Origin: Actinostola sp. cb2023
Taxonomy: Eukaryota > Cnidaria > Anthozoa > Actiniaria > Actinostolidae
Reading direction: 5' to 3'
DNA length: 64,000 bases
Assembly: GCA_033675265.1 (NCBI GenBank)
Contig: JAUJYZ010001565.1
Location: 62,001 to 126,000 of the forward strand
Positions 37,271 through 51,117 of the stretch are shown here, one piece after another (position 1 is the stretch's first letter; each line of letters opens with the position of its first letter). The translations under genes were made by a program, and so were the position numbers. Under the pieces are notes generated by a model, which was not told the origin of the DNA, made no database searches, and was given only the letters and a program-made list of their open reading frames with translations.

Positions 37271-37301
<31 letters not shown>

Positions 37302-38800
37302 ACACACACACTTTCAAGGGTGCTGCGCGGTCCCTGCCATACCATTGCATCCATGAATGGACATCAACATCATCATTATTCTGACATGCAGTAAACTGAT
37401 CTCGATGGATTATTTTTAGCCACATACTGTCAGTCATTTTTCTCAGTCAATTCTGAAATGGTGTCTGATCGATCAGTTGAAGGAGAAATACGATTGATGT
37501 CGTTATCAAATCCGTGTCCACAAAGGTTATTCCGACTCATGCTTTACAGGTTTATAGTCAAAGAGTCGACGTAGGTCGCTCAATGTGACTCTCGATCAAC
37601 AATCCATTTCCTTCTCACCAGCCGATCCCATTCTTCGTTTTCCCTACATGGCAGTGACCGTCTCGCAAGATTGTAGTCGTTTCGGATGTACACTTCAAGC
37701 TACGTATTCTATCCCCAAAATAAATAAAATTGCAAATATTATTTAGAATCTCTTAAAGAAAATCGTGTTGGTTGGTATTTATGAGATTCACGTAACTTTG
37801 CCCTCAGGTCAGTCATCTCAAACATACACAAGCGAATACGATTTTGAATAGTAATTAGCGAGGGAAAATCCGCACGAATCTCATTTCAAAACAAAGCATT
37901 TTCTCGAGAAAAAGCTGGTGAGCAGTATTTATAAAGGAATCTATTTTTTTCTTTTCAGAACACGTCAAGAAGTTAGTGCGCTGTCTACCATCGTGTAGCG
38001 TTGGAGGGTAGAGCGTCAACACCATCTAAGAATAATTTTGACATATCTATAGGATTTTGGATTTTCCATGTTCTGACTGAGATGTATATCTAGTGATTTG
38101 TACTTTAATCTCCAGAAACGCAAAATATTCTAGTGCGTGTGAAAACGGATATTCTCGGAAACTCACAAGTAGTAACGCTATAAACCTAGAAAAAACGTAC
38201 AAATCATGAAATTTCTGATTTTGTTATTTTGTGTTCAGACATTGGAATTAAAGATTAATCATATGGAAGGCTGGAGATTCGTTGAATCAGAAGCTACGTT
38301 CTTCGAAGACTGGCAGATGGTCTAAACTCGCTCAGCCTAAACAACTTTGTCATTTGCCATCAATTTTGAATAAAAGAAGCTCCGCCTATTTCGTGACGTC
38401 ACTTCCTACTACGGTCACAAGGTCAATGTGAATACATAAAGAAACTATTTGAAAAGGCTTTTTTATTTACGCGAACCTGAAATATAAAACATTATAAAAG
38501 AAGACAGGAAAAGAACAGTTCTGTCCTTTGTTCCGATAGAGACTTTTTACCACTTTTGTTATAATTCCGAGGGATTTTGAGAGCGTGCTAAAAAAAGTAA
38601 ATCCTTCAATATCGGATTTATAATAAAAAATATTTAAAATCAGAATGAAATTTTAAAAGAGAAAAAATATTAATTTGTCAACGGATAACGCTGACCAGTG
38701 ACTTGCACACAAATCATGTAATGCGCACATATTTTCGTTGGAAGTATCGATTTACCCATAGTACACCGCGAGCCCTTTCAAGGTTGCGCGACCACGTGGT
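36790..38800. other. SSBP-RPS28 intergenic region
   Basis: No gene is recognised between the SSBP start and RPS28. It contains a C homopolymer of ~38 at 37,263-37,300. It should include the upstream parts of both divergent promoters. No TATA box can be assigned with confidence. Confidence 0.5.
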
Positions 38801-38817
38801 GTCTTCCTCTTTTTGAT

Positions 38818-38828
38818 CCGCCATCTTG
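38818..38828 (+). promoter_or_regulatory. YY1-like motif in RPS28 5' UTR
   Basis: CCGCCATCTTG lies five bases before the RPS28 start codon, directly after the pyrimidine-rich CTTCCTCTTTTT. YY1 sites at this position are established for ribosomal-protein and housekeeping promoters in other animals; use here is inferred. Confidence 0.6.
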
Positions 38829-38832
38829 AACC

Positions 38833-40635
<1,803 letters not shown>

Positions 40636-40662
40636 GTAAGTCCACATTGCAGACGAATGTTA

Positions 40663-40816
40663 AGGCTCAAACACACTGCAACTTTTCTTGCAATGTTGCA
40701 CGCAACAGTTTCAGAAGTAGAATAAAGTTATGCTTCTGCAACCATTGCATCATGTGACACCAAAAAAACATTTGTTGCATGCAGCATCGCAAGAAAAGTT
40801 GCATCGTGTCTGGCCT
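40663..40816. mobile_element. Harbinger-like MITE H1 (RPS28 3' UTR intron)
   Basis: Ends AGGCTCAAACACACTGCAAC and its inverted relative, flanked by TTA at 40,660-40,662 and 40,817-40,819. GCAAC-rich interior with ACTTTTCTTGC arms. A TTA/TAA duplication is typical of PIF/Harbinger elements. Confidence 0.75.
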
Positions 40817-41022
40817 TTACAACATGATAAATACCAAGCCAAAGTCACAAAAGATTTATAGAACTATATATATCAAAACATCCACAAAATTATAGTATTA
40901 GTGTACAGCTTTAAGGTAGTGACTGTAGAAACTTATGTTACCCTTTGTCCTAATTTGTTTCCATTTTCCATTGCAGTATTCAATGTGGATCAGGATGGAA
41001 ATACAACAATTTTTGGGACTTG

Positions 41023-41028
41023 AATAAA
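41023..41028 (+). terminator. RPS28 polyadenylation signal
   Basis: AATAAA follows the putative 3' UTR exon that starts after TTTCCATTGCAG at 40,976. Confidence 0.6.
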
Positions 41029-41447
41029 CATCAGTTTCAGAAAACAATGTTGTTGTAGTTTATTGAAATATTTAATGAATTTGAAACAGAACAACAACAG
41101 AGTTAAGTGCATAAACAAAAATAATGGTCTTGAAGTGTTCATTAGCTACTGACAAACTTTGGTGGCTACTTTCAAAATCAGCACTGCCTACATTTGTCAG
41201 ACCTTTCCATCTGTTTTTACATGTTTATCTGAAGCCTTTTGTCAACAAACAACATAATCATTTTCATTCTTGAAGTTGTCCCATCCCCTCCAGGGAATTT
41301 TTCCAAGTAAGGGTAGGGGTAGGAGAGCTATGTGATGTGCAAGCAGTAAGGTCTTCCTACATGTTGCTCCAGGGCCCTCCAATGTCACAACAGTATGGGT
41401 GACAGACAGCTTGGGAATGATCCTTTCCTTACATGAACCAACTGCTG

Positions 41448-44400
41448 TCAAGCATTGATGGCATACTGTAATGGTAAATGAAGTCCAACAACAGAACCAA
41501 CACTGCTTAGCCATGTAATGAGGTAGTTCCTGCAGAGTCGAGAAGTCGTATCACAGGCAGCCCAATCATTTCTTCTGAGACTAATATTGTCATCAGACTT
41601 ACTGTGGTAGTGTGTATAATAGATATAGTGGGTTTCCTGTGGTAGTGTGTATAATAGATATAGTGGGCTTCCTGTGGTAGTGTGCATAAAAGATATATTG
41701 GGCTTCCTGTGGTACTGTGCATAATAGATATATTGGGCTTCCTGTGGTAGTGTGAATAATAGATTTAGTGGGCTTCCTGTGGTACTGCGCATAATAGATA
41801 TGTTGGGCTTCCTGTGGTAGTGTGCATAATAGATATAGTGGGCTTCCTGTGGTAGTGGCATAATAGATATAGTGGGCTTCCTGTGGTAGTGTGCATAATA
41901 GATATATTGGGCTTCCTGTGGTAGTGTGCATAATAGATATAGTGGGCTTCCTGTGGTACTGTGCATAATAGATATATTGGGCTTCCTGTGGTAGTGTGCA
42001 TAATAGATATAGTGGGCTTCCTGTGGTAGTGTGTATAATAGATATAGTGGGCTTCCTGTGGTACTGTGCATAATAGATATATTGGGCTTCCTGTGGTACT
42101 GTGCATAATAGATAGTGGGCTTCCTGTGGTAGTGGCATAATAGATATAGTGGGCTTCCTGTGGTAGTGTGCATAATAGATATATTGGGCTTCCTGTGGTA
42201 GTGTGCATAATAGATATAGTGGGCTTCCTGTGGTACTGTGCATAATAGATATATTGGGCTTCCTGTGGTAGTGTGCATAATAGATATAGTGGGTAGTGGG
42301 CTTCCTGTGGTACTGTGCATAATAGATATATTGGGCTTCCTGTGGTACTGTGCATAATAGATATAGTGGGCTTCCTGTGGTAGTGTGCATAATAGATATA
42401 TTGGGCTTCCTGTGGTAGTGTGCATAATAGATATAGTGGGCTTCCTGTGGTAGTGTGCATAAAAGATATATTGGGCTTCCTGTGGTAGTGTGCATAATAG
42501 ATATATTGGGCTTCCTGTGGTAGTGTGTGCATAAGAGATATATTGGGCTTCCTGTGGTAGTGTGCATAAGAGATATATTGGGCTTCCTGTGGTACTGCGC
42601 ATAATAGATATGTTGGGCTTCCTGTGGTAGTGTACATAATAGATATATTGGGCTTCCTGTGGTAGTGTGCATAATAGATATATTGGGCTTCCTGTGGTAG
42701 TGTGCATAATAGATATAGTGGGCTTCCTGTGGTAGTGTGCATAATAGATATAGTGGGCTTCCTGTGGTACTGTGCATAATAGATATATTGGGCTTCCTGT
42801 GGTAGTGTGCATAATAGATATAGTGGGCTTCCTGTGGTAGTGTGCATAATAGATATAGTGGGCTTCCTGTGGTAGTGTGCATAATAGATATAGTGGGCTT
42901 CCTGTGGTACTGTGCATAATAGATATAGTGGGCTTCCTGTGGTAGTGTGCATAATAGATATATTGGGCTTCCTGTGGTAGTGTGCATAATAGATATATTG
43001 GGCTTCCTGTGGTAGTGTGCATAATAGATATATTGGGCTTCCTGTGGTAGTGTGCATAATAGATATAGTGGGCTTCCTGTGGTAGTGTGCATAAGAGATA
43101 TATTGGGCTTCCTGTGGTAGTGTGCATAAGAGATATATTGGGCTTCCTGTGGTACTGCGCATAATAGATATGTTGGGCTTCCTGTGATAGTGTACATAAT
43201 AGATATATTGGGCTTCCTGTGGTAGTGTGCATAATAGATATATTGGCTTGGCCCTGTGGTAGTGTGCATAATAGATATATTGGGCTTCCTGTGGTAGTGT
43301 GCATAATAGATATATTGGGCTTCCTGTGGTAGTGTGCATAATAGATACATGTATGTTGGGCTTCCTGTGGTAGTGTGCATAATATATATATTGGACTTCC
43401 TGTGATAGTGTACACAATATATAATTGGGCTTCCTGTGGTAGTGTGCATAATAGATATATTGGGCTTCCTGTGGTAGTGTGCATAATATATATATTGGGC
43501 TTCCTGTGATAGTGTGCACAATATATAATTGGGCTTCCTGTGGTAGTGTGCATAATAGATATATTGGTTTTCCTGTGGTAGTGTGCATTATAGATATATT
43601 GGGCTTCCTGTGGTAGTGTGCACAATAGATATAGTGGGCTTCCTGTGGTAGTGTGCATAATAGATATATTGGGCTTCCTGTGGTAGTGTGCATAATAGAT
43701 ATATTGGGCTTCCTGTGTTCTTATCACTGAAGCAATTCAACACAGTATTGTGGAATAAGTAGCTCCATTGAACAAATATGCACATACGTAATTCTGTGTG
43801 TAAGAACACAGGAAGCCCAATATTAATATTTTTCTACTCGTTCTACCACAGGAAACCCATAAAAGATAGAAGAAATGGCTGGGCTGCCTGTGGTAATATC
43901 AGATGAAATACATTTTGCAAAGATGGTAGCAAAAGGCTGATTTACACGGTACAACTTTTGCCTACAACCATTGCATACAACTAGCTTACAACATGACTTA
44001 GGAGTCGTAAGTAAGTGGTAGGGTTGATTTAGACAACACAACTCGTGTTGTAAACATGGCGTGAGCAAGTTGTATGCAATGGTTGTAGGCAATTATTAAA
44101 GTTGTACTGTGTAAATCGGCCTTAATCAAACCAGTCCGTATGGTCATTCAGTTGTACAGTCAGAAGCAATGACATAAAATATGCTTTCCTAATTAGCAAT
44201 TTGTCAAACCTTTTTGTAGCATGCTTGGATTCTTGCTCTGTTGTAGCTGAAATGTTTTTCATCATGTCTGCAGTGTGGCATGGATGAAGTTGAAAAAATG
44301 GCTTCCCAAGAAATGGGTGTTCCTGCAATGACAGTAACATTGCACACTTAGCACCTGCATAGAAACCTAGTGTCCAAAACACTAGCGGTCAGCGGTTGAC

Positions 44401-46565
44401 CCGTGCCGTCAGGCTACCAAAACAGTTGCCTTTGGGGAAACTGGGGGTCATGTGGGGATTCCCATGACTCCAACTGAGGCACGTCCCGTTCATGACATTA
44501 TCATATATCAAACCTGCATATGAGAGAAAAAACTCAAAAAGCCTTGCGAGTAACTTTTTACTGGACCCCATGGAATAATCATACAGTCCATACATATTAT
44601 TAGCCTGTCTTACAGGTGTTGCCTACAAAGCAATGCTTGTTACTAACCTGTTGAGTTAAAAATGTCCATTTTTCTTGCTGAACACGTTGCTGATACAGCG
44701 AAGGTATTGCTGACCAAACATCATCCAAGCTGAGTGGACAACCGTCTTGAAAAAGTTAGCAAAATAATTTTTTCAACATAGCGGCCATATGTTTAACCAA
44801 ATAAAATCCACAAAGTAATTAAATCAAAACAAAATTAGAATTGCTGCACATACTATATATAGCCATGTTTAGTGCCATCACTCAACACTTGCTGCGACAC
44901 ATAACAAAAGCATCTGTGTGGTTCATAACATGTTATGTAGTACCTTGTGTACATGCTGTGAAATACAAGACTGGTACACTGTAGCTTGGACTGTATACGA
45001 CATGGTATTCATACTTGGCATAATGTTTAGGGAATTCATCACAGCTTATTTCACAATCCTGAGCAAGAATTCAAAATATTTACATTAGATATATATGTGA
45101 TTGTTATAATACTCTCTCTGAGCCCATAAAAATAATACTGTACTGGACACTTTCAAAAGAGGGTATATCAGATTCTTGGGTTTGTAAAAAATTAGGAATT
45201 CAGCAATTTTAGGTTTTGAAACATGCCGGTCTTGATGTCATGGCAACTTTCATATTTTACCCTTCTCTCATGTTACAGATGCATAGCTCTTCCTTCCGCA
45301 AGAATGAACTCTAAACATTATTAGCATAGTGTTGCTATAGCAACCTATTGTCATGACACTCACATCATCCTCATTGATTGACAGCTCATCATTCCCGACG
45401 CATGTAGCATTACAAAGGTCAGCATTCCTATTTATAACCTCCCTGAAATACTGCTTTACCAGATACTTCACAGGTTGAGTTGGATCGAGCTACAATATCA
45501 GAGATATCATTAAAAAGATTAATAATACATATGGAACATGGACACAGCCACTGAAGGGACTTTCACTTCAAGTTCACTACCTTTTCGTTCCCCGGTAGGC
45601 AGGGAATAGGTACACTTCCTTTTATCACTTTGCCTTCCAGTGCGCAGGGAATACACATGTAGGCGAGTAGGCCTTGACACAAATATCTCGAAAAATGGCC
45701 TAAATATGTTTCCGGAAATTCTCGAAAAAATCTCTAAATATCCCAAAAAAAATCCTAAATATCTCGAAAATCTCTCTAAATATCCCCATATATCCATATT
45801 AAGATGGCCTCTGTGTGATCAAATAATGAGAAGGGAAATTCAGTCAGACACCTAGTCAAGTGGAAGTACTTGAGAGCACCCCTGGACGGCCCCCTTCCAG
45901 GATCCCTCGGGCATTAACAGGGGAAAGCGGGACTTTCACTTAAAATTCACTACCTATTCGTTCCCCGGTAGGCTGGGAATACACTTCCTTTCATCCCTTC
46001 GCCTTCCAGAGAGTGGAATAGCTAGGCGGGGGATTCGTGACTCACTTTAAATATATATATCTACAGAACAAATGATTACTGGCAGGGGATTTCACCATTC
46101 ATTTCTGCCCCAGGGACTTCACTGTCTTTCATTTGAGTAAAAAGTGAATGCCCTGCTTATGCCCAGGGGGTGGGGCCTTGGGGGGTTTGTATTGACCGGG
46201 GTTTCACTCTTTATTAGACACAAAATCCATTCAGCTGACGCTGGTTTCCAGTGGAGTACAGTGCATGCTACTACTAGTCAGTAGCTAATACTAGTTAAGC
46301 CTACTAGACATAATAAAATATTATATTTCAGCTACACCTCTTCACTGGAGCTGCCCTGGCCTAGCTGAGCTGCGCGCAATGCTACATGTAAACAGAGACA
46401 TGAAGAAACTATAGTAGCACACCTTTTTAAGTTGTCTAACTTTACCTGAAGACACTCCGGACCTAACCTTACTTCCCAGTCATCACCAAGAGTTCTTGAC
46501 CGCTCTACAAAGTCCTCTAACACGTTATTAAACTCAACACAAGACAGTCTTCCTTCTGTCCACAT
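41448..46565 (-). CDS. ATG10: Autophagy-related E2-like enzyme ATG10
   Basis: Exons 46,446-46,565; 45,364-45,489; 44,944-45,058; 44,648-44,745; 44,210-44,322; 41,448-41,529 join in phase to about 217 residues, near the ~220 of animal ATG10. Recognised motifs are the start [37 protein letters not shown], the [12 protein letters not shown] stretch, the catalytic Cys in [10 protein letters not shown], and the C-terminal [20 protein letters not shown]10 accepts ATG12 from ATG7 and transfers it to ATG5 in the cytoplasm, an early step of autophagosome formation. The last intron is ~2.7 kb and mostly a 36-bp minisatellite. The exon 5 donor is taken as GTTTGA, a weak site chosen because it restores the phase into the last exon. 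The gene is divergent from NDUFA7, 72 bp apart. Confidence 0.93.
41590..43715. repeat. 36-bp minisatellite in the last ATG10 intron
   Basis: About 58 copies of a unit containing TTGGGCTTCCTGTGGTAGTG and TGCATAATAGATATA. Alternate A/T (TAGTG or TATTG) and TACTG/TAGTG variants mark subtypes. As 36 is a multiple of 3 and the unit has no minus-strand stop, three minus frames are open for over 600 codons, one running into the true last ATG10 exon. The array is not coding. Confidence 0.96.
43934..44122. mobile_element. Harbinger-like MITE H2 (ATG10 intron)
   Basis: AGGCTGATTTACACGGTACA and TGTACTGTGTAAATCGGCCT form inverted ends; inner arms GCCTACAACCATTGCATACA and its complement. TAA follows the right end; the left flank is AAA. 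Confidence 0.7.
45552..46020. repeat. Two dispersed-repeat copies in ATG10 intron 1
   Basis: GGGACTTTCACTTCAAGTTC / TCGTTCCCCGGTAGGC at about 45,557-45,640 recurs at about 45,929-46,015 with small changes, in the same orientation. Identity unknown. Confidence 0.7.
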
Positions 46566-46637
46566 TTATTTACCAGCTGCGCATAGAGACTGGACACTAA
46601 TGAAATCCCATAGTTCTTTGCGAGTATCTGATCCAAG
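46566..46637. promoter_or_regulatory. Bidirectional promoter ATG10/NDUFA7
   Basis: Only 72 bp separate the two divergent start codons. The spacer has no TATA box. CAAGATGGCGAAGG overlaps the NDUFA7 start, resembling a YY1 site. Shared control is inferred from spacing. Confidence 0.65.
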
Positions 46638-48089
46638 ATGGCGAAGGTAACAAGAGGGATGGAGATGTTCAGGAACTTTCTTGTTGGGGTAACGGCCTTT
46701 AGACGACTCATCTATTGTAGATTCTTATTATATGGTGTTTATGAAGAAGTATATTTGTTATATGTTGCAGAAAACTATAATACTACCTCATCGGTATGCT
46801 GAACAATTAGTAAAAAGGTAAAGCTATTTTGCAGACTTTTTTAGTTTCACGTAACTTACATCGTATCATTCATGGTATTAAATGTCGGTAATGTGCTGCT
46901 TTATATGCAACAATGTAGAGCGTAGGATAAAATACACTTGTATGATTTGAATACAATAGAATCAGTATTAAATGAATAAAGTTTTTGGTCCAGAAACTGT
47001 TTATTATTAGCAATGTTTACGTCACAGCTTATAAACGTGATGCATGGTGGGATAGCTCGAGTGATAGAATCTTATCATGTTGTATTCAGCTGATCACATA
47101 TATTGAGTGTCATCTCAATCTCATCATGTTTTCAGATCACTATGAACCATAAACTATTATTATTATTATTATTAATGCATTACAATTTGTGCATGCGTCC
47201 CTCCCCAACAAATATTTTGTAAGAGTTAACAGATGCCACTAATGATCTGCTTTTCGTTATTTTTGTGTAAACAGGACACAACCCAGTCCCAATCTACCAG
47301 ATGGACAAGCTCATAAGTTGAGTGCTAATTACTATTATGATAGAGACCTGCGCAGACAATCAGTCCCACCCACGGTTGTTTATAGTCAACAGAAGTTACT
47401 AGAAACTAAAGATGAAACTAGGTAAGCGTGTTACAACCTGATTATCTTGGTTAGTTGCAACACACTAACTGTTATACAGATAAACCTCTCCATAAAGGCC
47501 ATCTCTGGAGAAAACAATGTGGACTGGCAGTGCGCATGGCAGGGACAAAAACACCCTGACCGTTACACAGAGGTGGCCGTTGTGGAGAGGTGGCCGTTAA
47601 TAGAGGTTTGACTGTAATAATGATTCTCACCATGAATAGGCAACTTGCACTAAGAGGTCACGTGACCCTAACTCTCATAAATCAAATAGCAGTGTCAAAT
47701 TGAACTCCAGAAATGAAAAGAACAGCTCGAAATTAGTAAAAGGGCAAAGTTTCAGTGCACATTGCCTGACACAGGAGAAATGGCATTAAAAATATAATCA
47801 ATCATTTTCTAAGATTTTGTTTGGAAAATGCATTGGATGGCAAGATTTCATTTTTGGAGTTCATTTTTACAATGCTGTTAGTGCAAGTGACCTATTCACT
47901 ATATAGTCTCCTGGGACAGAGCAGAATAGAAACCTAAGCGTTTTTGAAAAAAAGCATTTGAGAAGTAGGTTACAATGTACATGAACATTGTACATTATTA
48001 AAGCTAATCCATTTTTTTATTTCATGTTCATCAGTCAAATGGAAAGAACAGCCAAGTTACCAGGAGATGCCTATGTCCCTAAGGAATGA
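46638..48089 (+). CDS. NDUFA7: NADH dehydrogenase 1 alpha subcomplex subunit 7 (complex I B14.5a)
   Basis: Exons 46,638-46,688; 46,771-46,817; 47,275-47,421; 48,035-48,089 give about 99 residues. The sequence begins [17 protein letters not shown]. It continues with [20 protein letters not shown] and [20 protein letters not shown], and ends [17 protein letters not shown]. The TQPxPxLPxGxxHKLSxNYY block and the RDxRRxSVPP block are characteristic of NDUFA7, a nuclear-encoded accessory subunit of mitochondrial complex I. All introns are GT-AG and phases agree. Introns 3 holds two MITE-like repeats (47,475-47,616 and 47,633-47,898). Confidence 0.95.
47475..47616. mobile_element. MITE with AACCTCT...AGAGGTTTGACTGTA ends
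   Basis: TACAGATAAACCTCTCCATA at the left matches, inverted, CGTTAATAGAGGTTTGACTGTA at the right. Internal GGTGGCCGTT repeats. In NDUFA7 intron 3. Confidence 0.65.
47633..47898. mobile_element. TIR element with TGAATAGG...CTTGCACTAA ends
   Basis: TGAATAGGCAACTTGCACTAA is mirrored by TTAGTGCAAGTGACCTATTC at the right end. It contains GGTCACGTGACC, a perfect palindromic E-box. In NDUFA7 intron 3. Confidence 0.7.
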
Positions 48090-48171
48090 ACACTACTGCT
48101 TCAACTTTAAATTTAAGATGCAGACAACAGTCTTGTTGATTTATGTCAGAACATTTTCCTAAAGTTACTCT

Positions 48172-48174
48172 TTT

Positions 48175-48226
<52 letters not shown>

Positions 48227-48243
48227 CTTCTTTTTTTTTTTTT
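48172..48243. repeat. Poly-T/CTT tract after NDUFA7
   Basis: About 70 bases, almost all T with two CTTC interruptions, downstream of the NDUFA7 stop. Length is likely unreliable. Confidence 0.9.
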
Positions 48244-48726
48244 AAAAAAAAAGTTACTCATATTTAAGAGCAATACTGGGTGGCAGTGGCAGAGGGTTTT
48301 GGAGTCAATGTTCAAGAATCTTTGCTCAAAACCCATCCGATCAAACTGATGAGATTCATGTAAATATTTTCAATAAATTTAATAACAATTGAGATGATGT
48401 TGTGTTGTACTGTATCAAGGCTAGTGGGATAGTGTGGGTATCCAGCAATGGATCATCTACTGCCCCTTGTAACCTTCTGTCTGGACACTACAATGTATCT
48501 CACTGTTTGGGGAATGATTTCCATGAAAAGGGTCTAAAGTATCAACGGTACTATCTAGCAATAAATACTTTTGATCCTGTCAGGCTTTGATCCTCTGAAC
48601 CATTTATCTTGTTAGCAGGATTATCCACTCTTCTAACTAGCAGTTTACAAATACTGGCTGAGAGATGTCTGAGTGAGCTAGCTGGACTCCTTGGATGACA
48701 TGTCTACTTCTTATCTCTAAAAGTTT

Positions 48727-51037
48727 TCAGTCATCGTTTTCTGCTTGTTCGTTGGTTCCTTCCAGTAAAATATCTTCTGATTCATACTTGAGATCTTGAA
48801 GAAATTCATTGATGTTTTCAATTGCTGTCTGTAAGCTGGAACAATCAATGTCATTGATTTGATTTAGTTTACAGAACAGTCACTAAAATGGGTTTACCTC
48901 GGTGTAGGAAACTCACAACTGACTTTACCGATTTTCTCTTCGATGCATGACTATCAATATGGTATCTGGGTTCCAGAGGCCCTACGAGCCCACTCCTCGG
49001 CCTCTGGAACCCAGGGTAGACTATCAATCACTTTGTTCAAAGTTCTAAATATATCTACATCCTTTGAGATTGGTGCATCGATGAATCCAAATATTTGGTC
49101 AACTTTAACTTTGAATTTCTCCAAGAATTTATTATGGTTTGAGAAGCTAGATCAAGCACTCAAAAGAGAGTTTCATCTGATATTCAAACACCTTGAAGTT
49201 GGTTTAAAAAAAATATTTTCCAACCCATTTCTCTGTGTTTGGATATCGGATGAAACACTCTTCCTACACCAAGGTCATACCCTAAACATGGAAACAAACA
49301 GTTATAACATCAACTGTTGTACATTTATACATTTATACCTTGACTTTAATGATGCAATGTCTCTGACGTAGTCCGCTTCTGGATGTTCAATACAATCTTT
49401 TTCCTTTATTTGAAGTTTAGCTGTCTATCCGAAGAAAAAACAATTAATTTGAAACTTTCCAAAAAATAATATTTTCTTAAGGTGCAGTAATACGTGCAAC
49501 AAAATCGTGCAACTTGTCGCGCAACATTGTTGCATTGCAAGTTGCAGGGCAATGTTTCTCGTATATTACCACCATTCACGCAACTTGTCGCGCAACACAT
49601 TTTCGTGTTGCAGGTTGCAAAACTTTGTTGTGCAAAGTAGAAGCTCTTTCTACTTCATGCAACAAAGTTTTGCAACCTGCAACACTGAAAATTCAATTTG
49701 TTGCACGACAAGTTGCGCGAACGATGGTAATACGAGAAAAATTGCTCTGCAACTTGCAACACAAAAATCTGAACAATGTTGCATGACAAGTTGCACGATT
49801 TTGTTGCTCGTATTACCACACCTTTACAGTGTGTAATAGCAATCAAATGTACCAAATCCAGCTTTTCCTTTTCCTTCCGCTGTATACTTCTAATAATACC
49901 AGACAACTGAGGTTTTCCTTGTTCTTTTAGAGCCACTTCTATTGTTCTGATATCTTGAGACAAACTGATAAACTTTTGGGTGACTTCATGTACATGTTGG
50001 CGATACTTTAGGAAGTCATAATCAGGGTTGCCATGGAGATATATCCTAAAATCTCTTCAATAAAATACAAACATTATCAACAGTATTTCAAATGACTGGT
50101 GCAATATGATGGTGATTGGTGATGGCAATGTATTATCAATTATTAACTGATAAATAATATGGCATCTAGAGTCAGCGTGCAGCCCATGGGGAAATAGTTC
50201 ATAACAATCTTAGCCAATGAGCATGTGTGCTATTTCGAACAGGGCCCACACGATCAGACGAGGCCAGTGGGAAGTTGACGAGAGCATGCAGCCCATAGGG
50301 AAATAGTTCATAGAACTCTAGCCAATCGGAGCACGCGTTATATCATTGCTATATTATAATTATTATTATTGTTAATGATGGTTGATGATGATGGTGATAA
50401 TGATTAATGAAATCATAACCATAGCAGAACTTATAATTCTGATTGTCTTCATTTTCATAAAGTTTAACTTTGATTCTTTGATTCATGCATTATATAACAC
50501 TTACTCCTCAAATGTTTTGTACGTCTTCACTCTTTCCTCTTGAAATGAGAAAAACTGCTTTATAAGTTGTTTCAAGGGTACTTCACTCTGAAAGGAAATT
50601 TGATAATTATCCTATCTATAAGTTGGATTATTTAATATACAGAATCCAACCGTACTAGTGAAGATATAGTGCACCTACTAGAACTCTATACAAGTACAAC
50701 TTTCGTTAACGATGCTTCAATTTATACCCGGTAACAGCCAGTGTTCATACTTTAGTAATGTCATTCAAAATTATCCTATGATAAGTTAATATTACTTAAG
50801 TTACAATGTAAAGATATCGCAAAGTTTCGTGATTATTGTACTGACGTGGTGTGTCGTTGACATCATGGCTAATGGCTTAGGTCATGCTAGTCATGTAAAC
50901 ACCAGATCCGTTACACTATGATAAGTTAATATTATTTAAGTTACAATGTAAAGATACAAAGTGATTGCTTAAATGTCGTCTGTTGTTGTAAAGTCATATA
51001 AAATCTTTACCTTTTCTTTGTCGTCCATTTTCTTCAT
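48727..51037 (-). CDS. REX1BD: REX1-B domain protein (REX1BD-like)
   Basis: Exons 51,011-51,037; 50,505-50,587; 49,822-50,045; 49,339-49,420; 48,727-48,835 sum to 525 nt (174 residues) with consistent phases. The start is MKKMDDKEK (MDDKEK is an alternative). Family-like blocks are PLKQLIKQFFSFQEERVKTY, GNPDYDFLKYRQHVHEVTQK, GIIRSIQRKEKEKLDLV and the C-terminal TAIENINEFLQDLKYESED. REX1-B was linked to DNA repair in Chlamydomonas; the animal protein's role is poorly defined. The exon 3 donor lies in the end of a MITE (49,480-49,823). The gene is divergent from PIGW with 80 bp between starts. The assignment rests on my recollection of family blocks, so it is less certain than RPS28 or ATG10. 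Confidence 0.8.
48966..49014. repeat. Perfect 16-bp hairpin
   Basis: CTGGGTTCCAGAGGCC and GGCCTCTGGAACCCAG are exact complements separated by 17 bases, in REX1BD intron 4. Confidence 0.85.
49480..49823. mobile_element. Harbinger-like MITE H3 supplying the REX1BD exon 3 donor
   Basis: AGGTGCAGTAATACGTGCAA at the left and TTGCTCGTATTACCACACCT at the right are inverted ends. TTA flanks both (49,477-49,479 and 49,824-49,826). Interior arms are rich in GTTGCA/TGCAAC. On the minus strand the right end reads AGGTGTGG, and the exon 3/intron junction falls at AG|GTGTGG. Confidence 0.85.
50170..50345. repeat. Direct repeat of ~100-bp unit
   Basis: GTGCAGCCCATGGGGAAATA with AGTTCATA and TAGCCAAT recurs at 50,286 as ATGCAGCCCATAGGGAAATA. 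Two copies in REX1BD intron 2; CCAAT-like boxes follow each. Confidence 0.6.
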
Positions 51038-51117
51038 TGTAGAATAACAACATTCACCAGGCGTTCCTTGCCATCGACCGCAGACCAGTAATACCCCAGG
51101 CTCAAATCATATCCAAA
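51038..51117. promoter_or_regulatory. Bidirectional promoter REX1BD/PIGW
   Basis: Eighty base pairs separate the start codons. AAAATGGCGGATC at the PIGW start matches a YY1-type site. No TATA box is seen. Shared control is inferred. Confidence 0.6.

Noticed and set aside
41448..43727. 759-codon minus-strand open frame rich in [17 protein letters not shown] repeats
   Set aside because: It is a reading of the 36-bp minisatellite. All three minus frames are open with the same character. Only its last 26 codons are real, as the final ATG10 exon with its own acceptor at 41,530.
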